Shown here: positions 8,727-16,482 of the stretch, in pieces
Position numbering within the stretch: position 1 is the first letter of the stretch
Layout of the letters: every line of letters begins with the position of its first letter
Source of the DNA: FLUQ01 sp031551515
Lineage (GTDB): Bacteria; Desulfobacterota; Desulfovibrionia; Desulfovibrionales; Desulfovibrionaceae
Length of the DNA stretch: 64,000 bases
Reading direction: 5' to 3'
Assembly (NCBI GenBank): GCA_031551515.1
Contig: JAVBNL010000040.1
Coordinates: 62,001 to 126,000 of the forward strand
Made by a program: the position numbers and the translations under genes
Notes under the pieces: generated by a model
The model's input: the letters and a program-made list of their open reading frames with translations, nothing else
What the model was told of the DNA's origin: nothing
Database searches by the model: none

Positions 8727-10139
8727 ATGCGGAAAACGGCTTTTTCCGCCCTGTCGGCGGTATTCTTGCTCTTGTGCTTGTCTTCGGCCGCACATGCGGC
8801 CGAAGACCTCGAACCGCCCCTGCACGAGGCCAAAGAAGAGCAGAAAAAAAGCTTTTCCACAGGCACGGCCTTTTTCGACGACGCCAAGATCAGCGGCAAT
8901 CTCTATTATTTTCAGCGCAAACGCATGCGCTACAGCCTTTCGGACAATCACTGGCACAACAACCTGGACCACGGCACCGTCAACGCGGGGGCGGAATTTA
9001 TTTCCGGCTTCGTGGGTGGGGTGTTGGGCGCCGATGTGGGCGCATTCGCCGCCTATGATTTGTGGAACAGCAAAATCCCCTTTCACGAAATGAACTTTTT
9101 TCCCTGGCGCGACCCCTGGCATGCCAACTGGAGCGACCAGTACGTCGACAACGGGGTTTCGCTGTACAAAGCCCACCTGAAAGCCAAAGTAGGCTCCGCC
9201 TGGGCCAAGGCCGGGTATTTTCAGCCCACCGGGCCGGGCGTGCTGGGGGTCAACTGGTCTTTGTACCCCGGCACCTGGCAGGGGGTAGAGGCGGGTTTTA
9301 ATACGGGCGGCCTTTCCGTGGCCGGGGCTTGGGCCAATGAATACAAGGCGCCCTGGTACAAGGAAACTTACGCCTTGCGCATGGATGACGGCGAACACGT
9401 GGCCTGGGTCTGGTCGCTGGGGGCGCGCTACGCCTTCGGCAGCGGTTTGTTGAAAGGAACGACGCTGGAAGTGGCCTACGGCGAATCGCAGCGGTATCTG
9501 AAAAACGCGCATTTCAAATCGAAATACGAGACCAAAGCCTGGGGCAACCCCCTGACCTTGGGCTACCAGCTTTACACCATGGCGGATTCCGACGATTCCG
9601 GCGGGCCCAACGACAACTTCGACGGCATCGCCACCCAGCACTTTCTCTTTTCCCGCTATGAAATGGGCATGTGGACTTACCGCCTGGAATTCACCTACAC
9701 GCAGGCGCATCAGGATAACGCGGCGCAAAAGGGCTATTTCGCCTACCGCCTGATCGGCACATACGGCGGCGCTCAGGGCGCGCTGGAGCCTTGGTGGGAC
9801 ACGCGTTCCGACTGGAACCACGACGAAGAAAAGGCCGCGTTCATCAAAATCGCGCGCAAGTTCGACGACTGCGGCGTGAAAGGGCTGGAAGCGGGCGTCA
9901 GTTATTCTCACGGCTGGGACGGCCGGGCATACGGCATATCCGACCGCCTGAACGAAAAAGGCATCGCCTTCGACCTGGGCTACACCGTGCCTGACGGGCC
10001 GCTGAAAGGCATCTCGGTCAAAGCCCACTATCTGATCTACCGCAACGGGTCGGACCAGGACAGCTGGCAGAATTTCAAAAACGCCTTTCAGGACGAGCGC
10101 GATTTCAAACTGACGGTCAGCATTCCTTTCAGTTTATAG
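8727..10139 (+). CDS. OprD-family outer-membrane porin
   Basis: A 470-residue outer-membrane beta-barrel protein similar to the OprD/ChiP porins, which pass small acids, amino acids or sugars. Residues 1-24 are a signal peptide ending AHA-AE. The mature part begins with KSFSTGTAFFDDAKISGNLYY, typical of the OprD start, and continues with alternating aromatic/polar strands and many Gly-Trp-Tyr turns; the chain ends LTVSIPFSL, a C-terminal strand suited to BAM recognition. The ATG at 8727 follows GGAAAG, 14 bases after the previous stop, suggesting joint transcription with the two secreted paralogues. Substrate is not predictable. Confidence 0.8.
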   Translation: MRKTAFSALSAVFLLLCLSSAAHAAEDLEPPLHEAKEEQKKSFSTGTAFFDDAKISGNLYYFQRKRMRYSLSDNHWHNNLDHGTVNAGAEFISGFVGGVLGADVGAFAAYDLWNSKIPFHEMNFFPWRDPWHANWSDQYVDNGVSLYKAHLKAKVGSAWAKAGYFQPTGPGVLGVNWSLYPGTWQGVEAGFNTGGLSVAGAWANEYKAPWYKETYALRMDDGEHVAWVWSLGARYAFGSGLLKGTTLEVAYGESQRYLKNAHFKSKYETKAWGNPLTLGYQLYTMADSDDSGGPNDNFDGIATQHFLFSRYEMGMWTYRLEFTYTQAHQDNAAQKGYFAYRLIGTYGGAQGALEPWWDTRSDWNHDEEKAAFIKIARKFDDCGVKGLEAGVSYSHGWDGRAYGISDRLNEKGIAFDLGYTVPDGPLKGISVKAHYLIYRNGSDQDSWQNFKNAFQDERDFKLTVSIPFSL

Positions 10140-10213
10140 CGCCCGGTTTTCATCGGTCGCAATTTTCTTGTCCTTCCCCCCTTTTTCAGGCAAGATTCTC
10201 CCGCTTAGCGATA

Positions 10214-10230
10214 ACGCCGCCTCGCGGCGT
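10214..10230. other. Small hairpin upstream of ackA
   Basis: ACGCCGC-CTC-GCGGCGT forms a tight 7-bp stem about 35 bases before the ackA start. No T-run follows on the plus strand, so it is more likely a 5' leader structure or a weak end signal for the porin transcript. Confidence 0.4.
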
Positions 10231-10265
10231 AAATTTATACCATCCGATACAACGGGAGTTTGTTC

Positions 10266-11477
10266 ATGAAAGTACTGGTCATCAACTGCGGCAGTTCTTC
10301 GTTCAAATACCAGCTGCTGAATATGCCCGAAGGCACCGCCCTATGCTCCGGCCTGGTGGAACGCATCGGCGACGCCATGGGCTCGCTGACCCACAAAGTC
10401 TGCAACGGCGAAGGCGAAAAGAAGTATTCCTTTGAGCAACCCTTTCCTGACCACACCGCAGGCATGTACGCCGTGGTCAAGCTGCTGACCGACAAAGAAA
10501 AAGGCGTGATCAAAGATCTGTCTGAAATCACCGCCGTGGGGCACCGCGCGGTGCAGGGCGGCGAACGCTTTCAGAAAGCCTGCATCGTGGGCGAAGAAGA
10601 AAAGAAAGCCATCGAGGATCTCTCTCCCCTGGCCCCGCTGCATAACCCGGCGAACCTGCAGGGCATCAAGGTCGCGCAGGTGCTGTTCCCCGATGTGCCC
10701 TCCGTGGCGGTGTTCGACACCGAATTCCACGCCACCATGCCGCCGAAGTCTTTTCTGTACGCCATTCCGTATGAAATGTACGAAAAGGACCGCATTCGCC
10801 GCTACGGCTTTCACGGCACATCACACCGCTATGTTTCGCAGGAAGCGGCCAAGTTTCTGGGCAAAAAGATCGACGAATTCAACTGCATCACCTGCCATTT
10901 GGGCAACGGCTGCTCCATGGCCGCTGTCAAAAACGGCAAGTGCATGGACACCAGCATGGGCATGACCCCGCTGGCGGGCCTGGTCATGGGCACCCGCAGC
11001 GGCGACATCGACCCCGCGATACACGCCTTTCTTGCGGAAACCAAAGGCCTCTCCATCAAAGAAATCGATGCTCTGCTCAACAAGCAGAGCGGCCTTAAAG
11101 GCCTGTGCGGCGTCAACGACATGCGTGACATTCACGCCGCCCGCGCGAAAGGCGACAAAAAAGCCCAGATGGCTTTTGACGTCTTCTGCCACCGCATCAA
11201 GAGCTACCTTGGCTCGTATTACGCCATTCTGGGCCGCGTTGACGCCGTTATCTTCACCGCCGGCATCGGCGAGAACGACAACGACATGCGGGCCGAAGTC
11301 TGCAGCGAGCTGGAACACATGGGCATCGGCATCGACGCCGCGCTGAACGACAAACGCGCGCCCGGCATACGCAACATCAGCAAAGCCGGCACCAGCGTGC
11401 CCGTGCTGGTGGTGCCCACCAACGAGGAACTGGCCATCGCCCGGTCCACCCTGGCCGTGCTGAACAACGGCAAATAA
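10266..11477 (+). CDS. ackA: Acetate kinase
   Basis: A 403-residue ASKHA-fold kinase that interconverts acetyl phosphate + ADP and acetate + ATP, the second half of the Pta-AckA route. N-terminal VLVINCGSSSFKYQLL is the first phosphate-binding motif; also visible are GHRAVQGGE, FDTEFHATMP, RRYGFHGTSHRYV (catalytic Arg and His region), THLGNGCS-type CHLGNGCSMAAV, and TAGIGEN near the C-terminus. ATG at 10266 follows GGGAG with good spacing. In this genome it is separated from pta by some 10 kb holding dctA, the cyclase and the secreted-protein/porin genes. A strong terminator follows. Confidence 0.97.
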   Translation: MKVLVINCGSSSFKYQLLNMPEGTALCSGLVERIGDAMGSLTHKVCNGEGEKKYSFEQPFPDHTAGMYAVVKLLTDKEKGVIKDLSEITAVGHRAVQGGERFQKACIVGEEEKKAIEDLSPLAPLHNPANLQGIKVAQVLFPDVPSVAVFDTEFHATMPPKSFLYAIPYEMYEKDRIRRYGFHGTSHRYVSQEAAKFLGKKIDEFNCITCHLGNGCSMAAVKNGKCMDTSMGMTPLAGLVMGTRSGDIDPAIHAFLAETKGLSIKEIDALLNKQSGLKGLCGVNDMRDIHAARAKGDKKAQMAFDVFCHRIKSYLGSYYAILGRVDAVIFTAGIGENDNDMRAEVCSELEHMGIGIDAALNDKRAPGIRNISKAGTSVPVLVVPTNEELAIARSTLAVLNNGK

Positions 11478-11522
11478 GAAAGCAGGCCGCGCGCCTCTTC
11501 AATCCGGCTTTCAGATACAGAC

Positions 11523-11558
11523 CCGCCCGCTGTCTTTCGAGATGGCGGGCGGTTTTTT
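11523..11558 (+). terminator. Rho-independent terminator of ackA
   Basis: CCGCCCGC (11523-11530) pairs with GCGGGCGG (11545-11552), with a small inner TCT/AGA pairing in the loop, followed by six T. Confidence 0.9.
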
Positions 11559-11635
11559 GGCGGAAAAAATCTTCGCTATTTTTATAAAGAGCATTTTCTT
11601 TTTTCGTGAAAAAAGGTACGTAAGACTAATTTTAT

Positions 11636-11667
11636 GCGGATGCGGCTATATGCGGCCGCGAATCCGC
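11636..11667. promoter_or_regulatory. Inverted repeat in the dcuB leader
   Basis: GCGGAT (11636-11641) and ATCCGC (11662-11667) form inverted arms 20 bases apart, 28 bases before the dcuB start and after an AT-rich stretch at about 11570-11635. Possible operator or leader hairpin; the AT-rich part is the likely promoter zone, but I see no convincing -35/-10 pair. Confidence 0.35.
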
Positions 11668-11695
11668 GTCATCTTTCGAAGTTCGGAGGGGTTAT

Positions 11696-13042
11696 ATGGA
11701 TTGGAGTTTCGGGTTGCAAATCCTCATCGTCTTGGCCTGCCTTTTTTATGGGGCCCGCAAAGGCGGCATCGCTCTCGGGCTTTTGGGCGGCGTCGGCCTT
11801 GTCATTCTGGCCTTCGCCTTTAAATTGCCGCCCGGCGCCCCGCCTGTGGACGTCATGCTGGTCATTCTTGCGGTGGTGGCCGCTTCCGCCACTTTGCAGG
11901 CTTCCGGCGGCCTTGACGTCATGCTGCAAATCGCGGAACGGATACTGCGCAGAAACCCGCGCTACGTTTCCATCCTTGCGCCTTTCGTGACCTGCTGCCT
12001 GACCATGATCTGCGGCACGGGCCACGTGGTGTATACCATTCTGCCCATTATTTACGACGTGGCCATCAAGAACAACATCCGGCCTGAACGTCCCATGGCC
12101 GCCGGTTCCGTGGGCGCGCAGATGGGCATTATCGCCAGCCCCGTTTCCGTGGCCGTGACTTCCGTGGTGGCCATGCTAGCCAGCTACAAATTTGACGGCC
12201 TGTCTCTGAGCTACATCGACCTGTTGAAAGTCACCATTCCCTCTACCCTCTGCGGGGTTCTGGGCATCGGCATCTTCAGCTGGTTCCGGGGCAAAGACCT
12301 GGACAAGGACGAAGAGTTCCAGGCTTTCATCAGCGTTCCTGAAAACAAACAGTATGTGTACGGCGACACCGCCACCCTGCTGGACAAGAAACTGCCGGGC
12401 AGCTACTGGACCGCCATGTGGATATTCCTTGCCACCATCGCCATCGTGGGCATCATGGGCGCCATGCCCGAACTGCGCCCGCTGATGAAAGGCAAGCCCC
12501 TGTCCATGGTGCTGGTCATCCAGATGTTCATGCTCTTTGCGGGCGCGGTCATCATGCTGGCCACCAAGGTCGACGTTTCCAAGATCTCCAAGAACGAAGT
12601 GTTCCGTTCCGGCATGATCGCGCTTGTGGCCGTGTACGGCATCGCCTGGATGGCGGATACCATTTTCGTGGCCCAGGTGCCCGCCCTGAAAAAGACCCTG
12701 GGCGAAGTGGTGAAGAACCACCCCTGGACCTACGCCATCATGCTGCTGATCGTTTCCAAGTTCGTCAATTCGCAGGCGGCGGCCCTGGCGGCCCTGGTGC
12801 CCGTGGCGCTGCAAATCGGCGTGCCCCCGGGCTACATCGTGGCGTTCGCCCCGGCCTGCTACGGCTACTACATCCTGCCGACCTACCCCAGCGATCTGGC
12901 CGCCATCAGCTTTGACCGCTCCGGCACGACGCACATCGGCAAATACGTCATCAACCACAGCTTCATCATACCCGGGCTGATCGGGGTCATCACCTCGTGC
13001 ATCTTCGGGTATTTCATCGCCAAGGCTTACGGTTACGTGTAA
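11696..13042 (+). CDS. dcuB: Anaerobic C4-dicarboxylate antiporter DcuB
   Basis: A 448-residue inner-membrane protein of the Dcu family that exchanges fumarate (or malate/aspartate) for succinate during anaerobic growth. The sequence follows E. coli DcuB (446 aa) from end to end: LACLFYGARKGGIALGLLGG near the start, PPVDVMLVILAVVAASATLQ, ICGTGHVVYTILPIIYDVAI, a hydrophilic loop with SWFRGKDLDKDEEFQ and YGDTATLLDKKLP, SKFVNSQAAALAALVPVAL and YYILPTYPSDLAAI with FDRSGTTHIG. GGAGG precedes the ATG. A strong terminator follows, so it is probably monocistronic. It complements DctA: uptake by DctA, fumarate/succinate exchange by DcuB. Confidence 0.95.
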   Translation: MDWSFGLQILIVLACLFYGARKGGIALGLLGGVGLVILAFAFKLPPGAPPVDVMLVILAVVAASATLQASGGLDVMLQIAERILRRNPRYVSILAPFVTCCLTMICGTGHVVYTILPIIYDVAIKNNIRPERPMAAGSVGAQMGIIASPVSVAVTSVVAMLASYKFDGLSLSYIDLLKVTIPSTLCGVLGIGIFSWFRGKDLDKDEEFQAFISVPENKQYVYGDTATLLDKKLPGSYWTAMWIFLATIAIVGIMGAMPELRPLMKGKPLSMVLVIQMFMLFAGAVIMLATKVDVSKISKNEVFRSGMIALVAVYGIAWMADTIFVAQVPALKKTLGEVVKNHPWTYAIMLLIVSKFVNSQAAALAALVPVALQIGVPPGYIVAFAPACYGYYILPTYPSDLAAISFDRSGTTHIGKYVINHSFIIPGLIGVITSCIFGYFIAKAYGYV

Positions 13043-13067
13043 GTTCACGGCGCCATGACGCATCGCG

Positions 13068-13104
13068 CCGCCCCGGCAGTTTTCTGCCGGGGCGGTTTCT
13101 TTTC
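13068..13104 (+). terminator. Rho-independent terminator of dcuB
   Basis: Perfect 12-bp stem CCGCCCCGGCAG / CTGCCGGGGCGG around a TTTT loop (13080-13083), then TTTCTTTT. Confidence 0.92.
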
Positions 13105-13176
13105 GATCTCTTTTTACTTGCGGCAAAAGCGCAGTTTCCGTACATTTCCGCCAACTATTCCTCCGCTGGAGAGATC

Positions 13177-14868
13177 ATGCCCAACGAACTGCCCGCCCTG
13201 ACCCTACGCTATGTCCTGGAAAAAACTGCCGCCGCGCATCCTTACGCCCCGGCCCTTTCCTGGGTCGGCGGCGAACCGATGACCTACCTCGAGATGTACG
13301 AATCAGCCAAAGCGCTGTCTCTGTGGCTTACGGAACAGGGCATCGGATTCGGCGATTCCGTGGTCATTCTGGCGGAAAACTGCCCCCATTGGGGGGTGGC
13401 CTATTTCGCGGTGACCAGCATGGGCGCCGTGGCCGTGCCGGTTTTGACCGATTTTCACCCCGAGGCCATTCAATACATCATCCGCCATTCTGACGCCAAA
13501 GCCGTCTTTGTCTCTGAAAAGCTGTTCAGCAAGGTCGAAGACGCGCGCTTTGACCCCATGCCGCTGTTTATCAACCTGGAAACCTTCCAGCCGATGGAGC
13601 AGGGCATCACCCGCGACAGGCTGAAAGAAATCAAAAGCGCGGGGCTGCGCGAATTCCGCAAAATCAAAGAGCGCGTTTTGCGTCTGGCGCAGATGATTCC
13701 GCAGGAACCGGGCGAAGACGACGTGGCCGCCATCATCTACACCTCGGGCACCACGGGCTATTCCAAAGGCGTGGTGCTTACGCACGGAAACATCGTCTTT
13801 GACGCGCACGGGGTCAAAGAATACCTGCACCTTGATACCAGCGACCGTTTGCTTTCCATACTGCCGCTGCCGCACACCTATGAATGCACTCTGGGGCTTG
13901 TGCTGCCCGTCATGAACGGCGCGCACATCTTTTACATGGATAAGCCCCCGACCGCCCGGGCGCTGCTGCCTGCCATGGAAGCGATTCGCCCCACGGCGCT
14001 TTTGGCCGTGCCCCTGGTTATCGAAAAAATCTTCCGCACGGCCATTCTGCCCCGGCTTACCGGCACAAAATTCCGGCGGATTCTCTATCGCATCCCCGCC
14101 ATCCGTAAAATTTTACATCGCATGGCGGGCAAAAAACTGCTGACCAGTTTCGGCGGCGCGTTGCGCATCATGCCACTCGGCGGCGCCCCGCTGGCGCCCG
14201 ACGTGGAGCAGTTTTTGCGCGACGCCGAATTTCCGTACGCCGTGGGCTACGGCTTGACGGAAACCGCGCCGCTCTGTTCCGGCTCAAGCATTGCCGACAC
14301 GCGCTTCACCGCTTCCGGCTATCTTATGAAGGGGCTTTCCGCGCGCATCGACAAGCCTGATGAAAAAGGCGAAGGTGAAATTCTGATCAAGGGCCCCAAC
14401 GTCATGCGCGAGTATTACAAATCGCCGCAGATCACGGCGGAAGTGCTGACCGAAGACGGCTGGCTGCGCACGGGCGACCTGGGCAAAATCGACCGCAACG
14501 GCTATGTGTATATCAAAGGGCGACTGAAGAACCTGATCCTCGGCCCCAGCGGGGAAAACATCTACCCCGAGGAAGTGGAAGCCATTTTCGCCCAGTCGGA
14601 TTACGTTTCCGAAGCCCTGGTCTTTCAGCACCAGGGACGGCTGGTGGGCAGGGTGCATCTGGACCAGAACAGGCTGGATGAAAATTTTACCGGCCTTTCT
14701 GACGAAGCGATGGAAGAAAAAGTGGCCGAGCTGCTGGAAAGCATACGCCAGGAAGTCAACGGCAGGGTTTCCAGTTTCATTCGCATCCACAAGGTGATGC
14801 GGCAGCCCGAACCCTTCGAGAAGACTCCGACCCAAAAAATCAAACGCTATCTGTACACCAGCGTGTAA
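13177..14868 (+). CDS. AMP-forming acyl-CoA ligase (long-chain fatty acid-CoA ligase type)
   Basis: A 563-residue ANL-superfamily adenylating enzyme that activates a carboxylic acid, probably a fatty acid, via an acyl-AMP to acyl-CoA. The P-loop IIYTSGTTGYSKGVVLTHGN sits near residue 190, followed by LPLPHTYE, the acyl-adenylate motif YGLTETAP, the hinge motif DGWLRTGDLGKIDRNGYVYI and a C-terminal K near PTQKIKRYLY (the family's catalytic Lys region). The start at 13177 has GGAGAG just upstream; an upstream in-frame extension does not match the family. An insertion around residues 130-170 is common in long-chain ligases. Stand-alone gene after the dcuB terminator. Confidence 0.88.
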   Translation: MPNELPALTLRYVLEKTAAAHPYAPALSWVGGEPMTYLEMYESAKALSLWLTEQGIGFGDSVVILAENCPHWGVAYFAVTSMGAVAVPVLTDFHPEAIQYIIRHSDAKAVFVSEKLFSKVEDARFDPMPLFINLETFQPMEQGITRDRLKEIKSAGLREFRKIKERVLRLAQMIPQEPGEDDVAAIIYTSGTTGYSKGVVLTHGNIVFDAHGVKEYLHLDTSDRLLSILPLPHTYECTLGLVLPVMNGAHIFYMDKPPTARALLPAMEAIRPTALLAVPLVIEKIFRTAILPRLTGTKFRRILYRIPAIRKILHRMAGKKLLTSFGGALRIMPLGGAPLAPDVEQFLRDAEFPYAVGYGLTETAPLCSGSSIADTRFTASGYLMKGLSARIDKPDEKGEGEILIKGPNVMREYYKSPQITAEVLTEDGWLRTGDLGKIDRNGYVYIKGRLKNLILGPSGENIYPEEVEAIFAQSDYVSEALVFQHQGRLVGRVHLDQNRLDENFTGLSDEAMEEKVAELLESIRQEVNGRVSSFIRIHKVMRQPEPFEKTPTQKIKRYLYTSV

Positions 14869-14999
14869 AGAACAGGTCAGCTTTTTCAAAGTTGACCTGG
14901 CAAGGATTTGCTTGCAAATACTTGCCGCGAGACGCTCGCAGGCGGGCTTTGCCCGCCGTTAAGCAAGCGCCTCAAAGTGAAAGTGCTTTAGGAGGTATC

Positions 15000-15431
15000 A
15001 TGCGCGCGCTTTGTATTTTTCTTTTCTGCCTGTGCCTGCCCTTCACCGGCCATGCCGCCGCCCTGGATGACCTTGCCGGGCAATGGTATTTCGACCTGGA
15101 CAAAATGCTGGAACAGCACCCCGCCCTGTGCGAGACCATGCGCAGCAGCGAAGGCATTCCCTTCATGACTGTGGATGCCGCGGCAAAGCAGATTGTGCTG
15201 GGCAACGGGCCGAACATGGAAACCCCTGAAAAGTTCTCTCTTGCCGGCCAGACCGCCGGCAGCGTGGACTTGCAAACGTCGAAAGAGCTGCTGCGCCTTG
15301 AAAAGACGGGCGACAAAAGAGCCCAGATGTTCGAAGTGTCCAAAGCTGGAAAAAAGACGGACGGCTTTATTCTCTATCTGCGCCGCGACGCGCACAACCC
15401 CTGCCCGCCAAAAAACGCGCTGCGCGAATAG
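15000..15431 (+). CDS. Small secreted protein of unknown function
   Basis: A 143-residue protein with AGGAGG directly upstream and a clear signal peptide (residues 1-19, ending GHA-A). After cleavage the chain begins LDDLAGQWYFDLDKMLEQ and continues with short beta-like segments (FMTVDAAAKQIVL, GSVDLQTSKELLRLEK, GFILYLRRD). The layout of W near the N-terminus plus a row of beta strands resembles small lipocalin-like or META-like envelope proteins, but I do not recognise a family. Two Cys (mature positions near 25 and the C-terminus) could pair. It precedes, but does not obviously share a transcript with, the toxin-antitoxin pair. Confidence 0.6.
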   Translation: MRALCIFLFCLCLPFTGHAAALDDLAGQWYFDLDKMLEQHPALCETMRSSEGIPFMTVDAAAKQIVLGNGPNMETPEKFSLAGQTAGSVDLQTSKELLRLEKTGDKRAQMFEVSKAGKKTDGFILYLRRDAHNPCPPKNALRE

Positions 15432-15447
15432 CGTGTGCAATACGCTC

Positions 15448-15491
15448 TGGACAAACTGCCATTTGGCGCTATAATAGACTCAAAATGGCAG
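15448..15491 (+). promoter_or_regulatory. Promoter and operator of the Xre/RES toxin-antitoxin operon
   Basis: TGGACA (15448-15453), 16-base spacer, TATAAT (15470-15475). A perfect 9-bp inverted repeat, CTGCCATTT (15456-15464) and AAATGGCAG (15483-15491), embraces the -10 box. A repressor bound there would block initiation, which fits the conditional autoregulation usual for these operons. Confidence 0.75.
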
Positions 15492-15501
15492 GAGAAAGAG
15501 C

Positions 15502-15954
15502 ATGAGTTGCGTTATCCCTCCACAGGCAGCCGCCTCCCCCGCCGCCCTGCTGGGCGGCAAGACCGTGCTGCGCACGGCCCCGACCTCTCCTCTCGGCTGG
15601 ATACAACTGGTGCGCGACGGGCTGCCCGTTGCCGCCGTTGAAGCCGTTTTGAAGCACACTCGCATTTCGCAGGCCGCGCTGGCCGCCGCTCTGGCCATAC
15701 CGGAGCGGACTTTGGCCCGCCGCAAGCGCGAAGGCCTTCTTTCGGCCGAAGAATCAGCCAAGCTGCTTCGTTTCGCCAAAGCCGCGGCCGGCGCTGAAAC
15801 GGTATTCGGCTCGTGCGAGGCGGGCATACACTGGCTTCAGAATCCCAACCGCGCTCTTGGCGCCGTCACCCCTCTGTCGCTGCTGGATACCGAAATCGGG
15901 GCCGAAGTGGTGCTCGATCTGCTGGGTCGCATAGAACACGGGGTTTTCGCCTGA
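15502..15954 (+). CDS. Xre/MbcA/ParS-type antitoxin
   Basis: A 150-residue cytoplasmic antitoxin of the RES-Xre type II toxin-antitoxin class. Residues ~45-90 form an Xre-like helix-turn-helix (VLKHTRISQAALAAALAIPERT then LARRKREGLL), and the C-terminal ~50 residues (SCEAGIHWLQNPNRALGAVT to LLGRIEHGVFA) are the DUF2384 antitoxin/toxin-binding domain, with the usual A..WL..PN..LGG/A..P..LL.T pattern. The last codon's stop overlaps the toxin start by one base (TGATG), so translation is coupled. The inverted repeat over the promoter is the likely binding site of this protein. Confidence 0.92.
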   Translation: MSCVIPPQAAASPAALLGGKTVLRTAPTSPLGWIQLVRDGLPVAAVEAVLKHTRISQAALAAALAIPERTLARRKREGLLSAEESAKLLRFAKAAAGAETVFGSCEAGIHWLQNPNRALGAVTPLSLLDTEIGAEVVLDLLGRIEHGVFA

Positions 15955-16457
15955 TGCCGCGCCCGGCATCGTCAAATTCTTTTCGCGCCCTGCCCGCCTC
16001 CTTGACGGTCTGGCGCCTGGTCGCGCCGCGCCATGCGCTTGAGGCCTTTTCCGGCGAAGGCGCGCGCCTGTACGGCGGCCGCTGGAACCGCAAAGGCGAA
16101 GCCGTGGTTTATGCAGCCGCCACCCGGTCCTTGGCCGTGCTTGAAATGTTGGTGCAGGCCGACCCGCTGCCCCTGTACCTCGCCATACCTGTGACCTTGC
16201 CCAAGGGGACCGGCCTGACCGTGCTGGAAGAAAAAGACCTGCCACCTGACTGGCGTTCGCTCCCGCCGCCCGAGAGCACGCGCGATATGGGCGGCGCATG
16301 GTTCGGCGCCTGCGCGACCTGCGCCCTGCAAGTGCCCAGCGCCGTGATGCCCGCCGAATACAACCTGGTGCTGAACCCGGCCCACCCCGATTTTGCGAAG
16401 CTGCGCATCGGCGCGGTCGAAGAACTGAACATGGACCCGCGCCTTTTGCGGCAGTAA
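15954..16457 (+). CDS. RES-domain toxin (NAD-degrading or ADP-ribosylating)
   Basis: A 167-residue RES-domain protein, the toxin partner of the preceding antitoxin. Known members (MbcT, Res_Pp) deplete NAD+; ParT ADP-ribosylates phosphoribosylpyrophosphate synthetase. Visible elements are VWRLV at ~20 (conserved Arg), EGARLYGGRWNRKGEAVVYA (the R-G-G-R-W-N hallmark), the AVLEMLV helix with the conserved Glu, and the C-terminal QVPSAVMPAEYNLVLNPAHP block. All key positions look intact, so the toxin is probably active. Which of the two chemistries it uses cannot be read from sequence. It is convergent with the PrpR-type regulator gene, 25 bases away. Confidence 0.92.
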   Translation: MPRPASSNSFRALPASLTVWRLVAPRHALEAFSGEGARLYGGRWNRKGEAVVYAAATRSLAVLEMLVQADPLPLYLAIPVTLPKGTGLTVLEEKDLPPDWRSLPPPESTRDMGGAWFGACATCALQVPSAVMPAEYNLVLNPAHPDFAKLRIGAVEELNMDPRLLRQ

Positions 16458-16482
16458 CGCAAGGCCGGTTAGCACCGCCGTC

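Noticed and set aside
6832..8793. A 653-codon minus-strand open frame opposite the second secreted paralogue
   Set aside because: Same shadow pattern caused by high GC; the plus-strand frame has a signal peptide, a paralogue and conserved Cys motifs.
12997..13176. N-terminal extension of the acyl-CoA ligase overlapping the dcuB terminator
   Set aside because: It would run through a strong terminator hairpin and lacks similarity; ATG at 13177 has a ribosome site.
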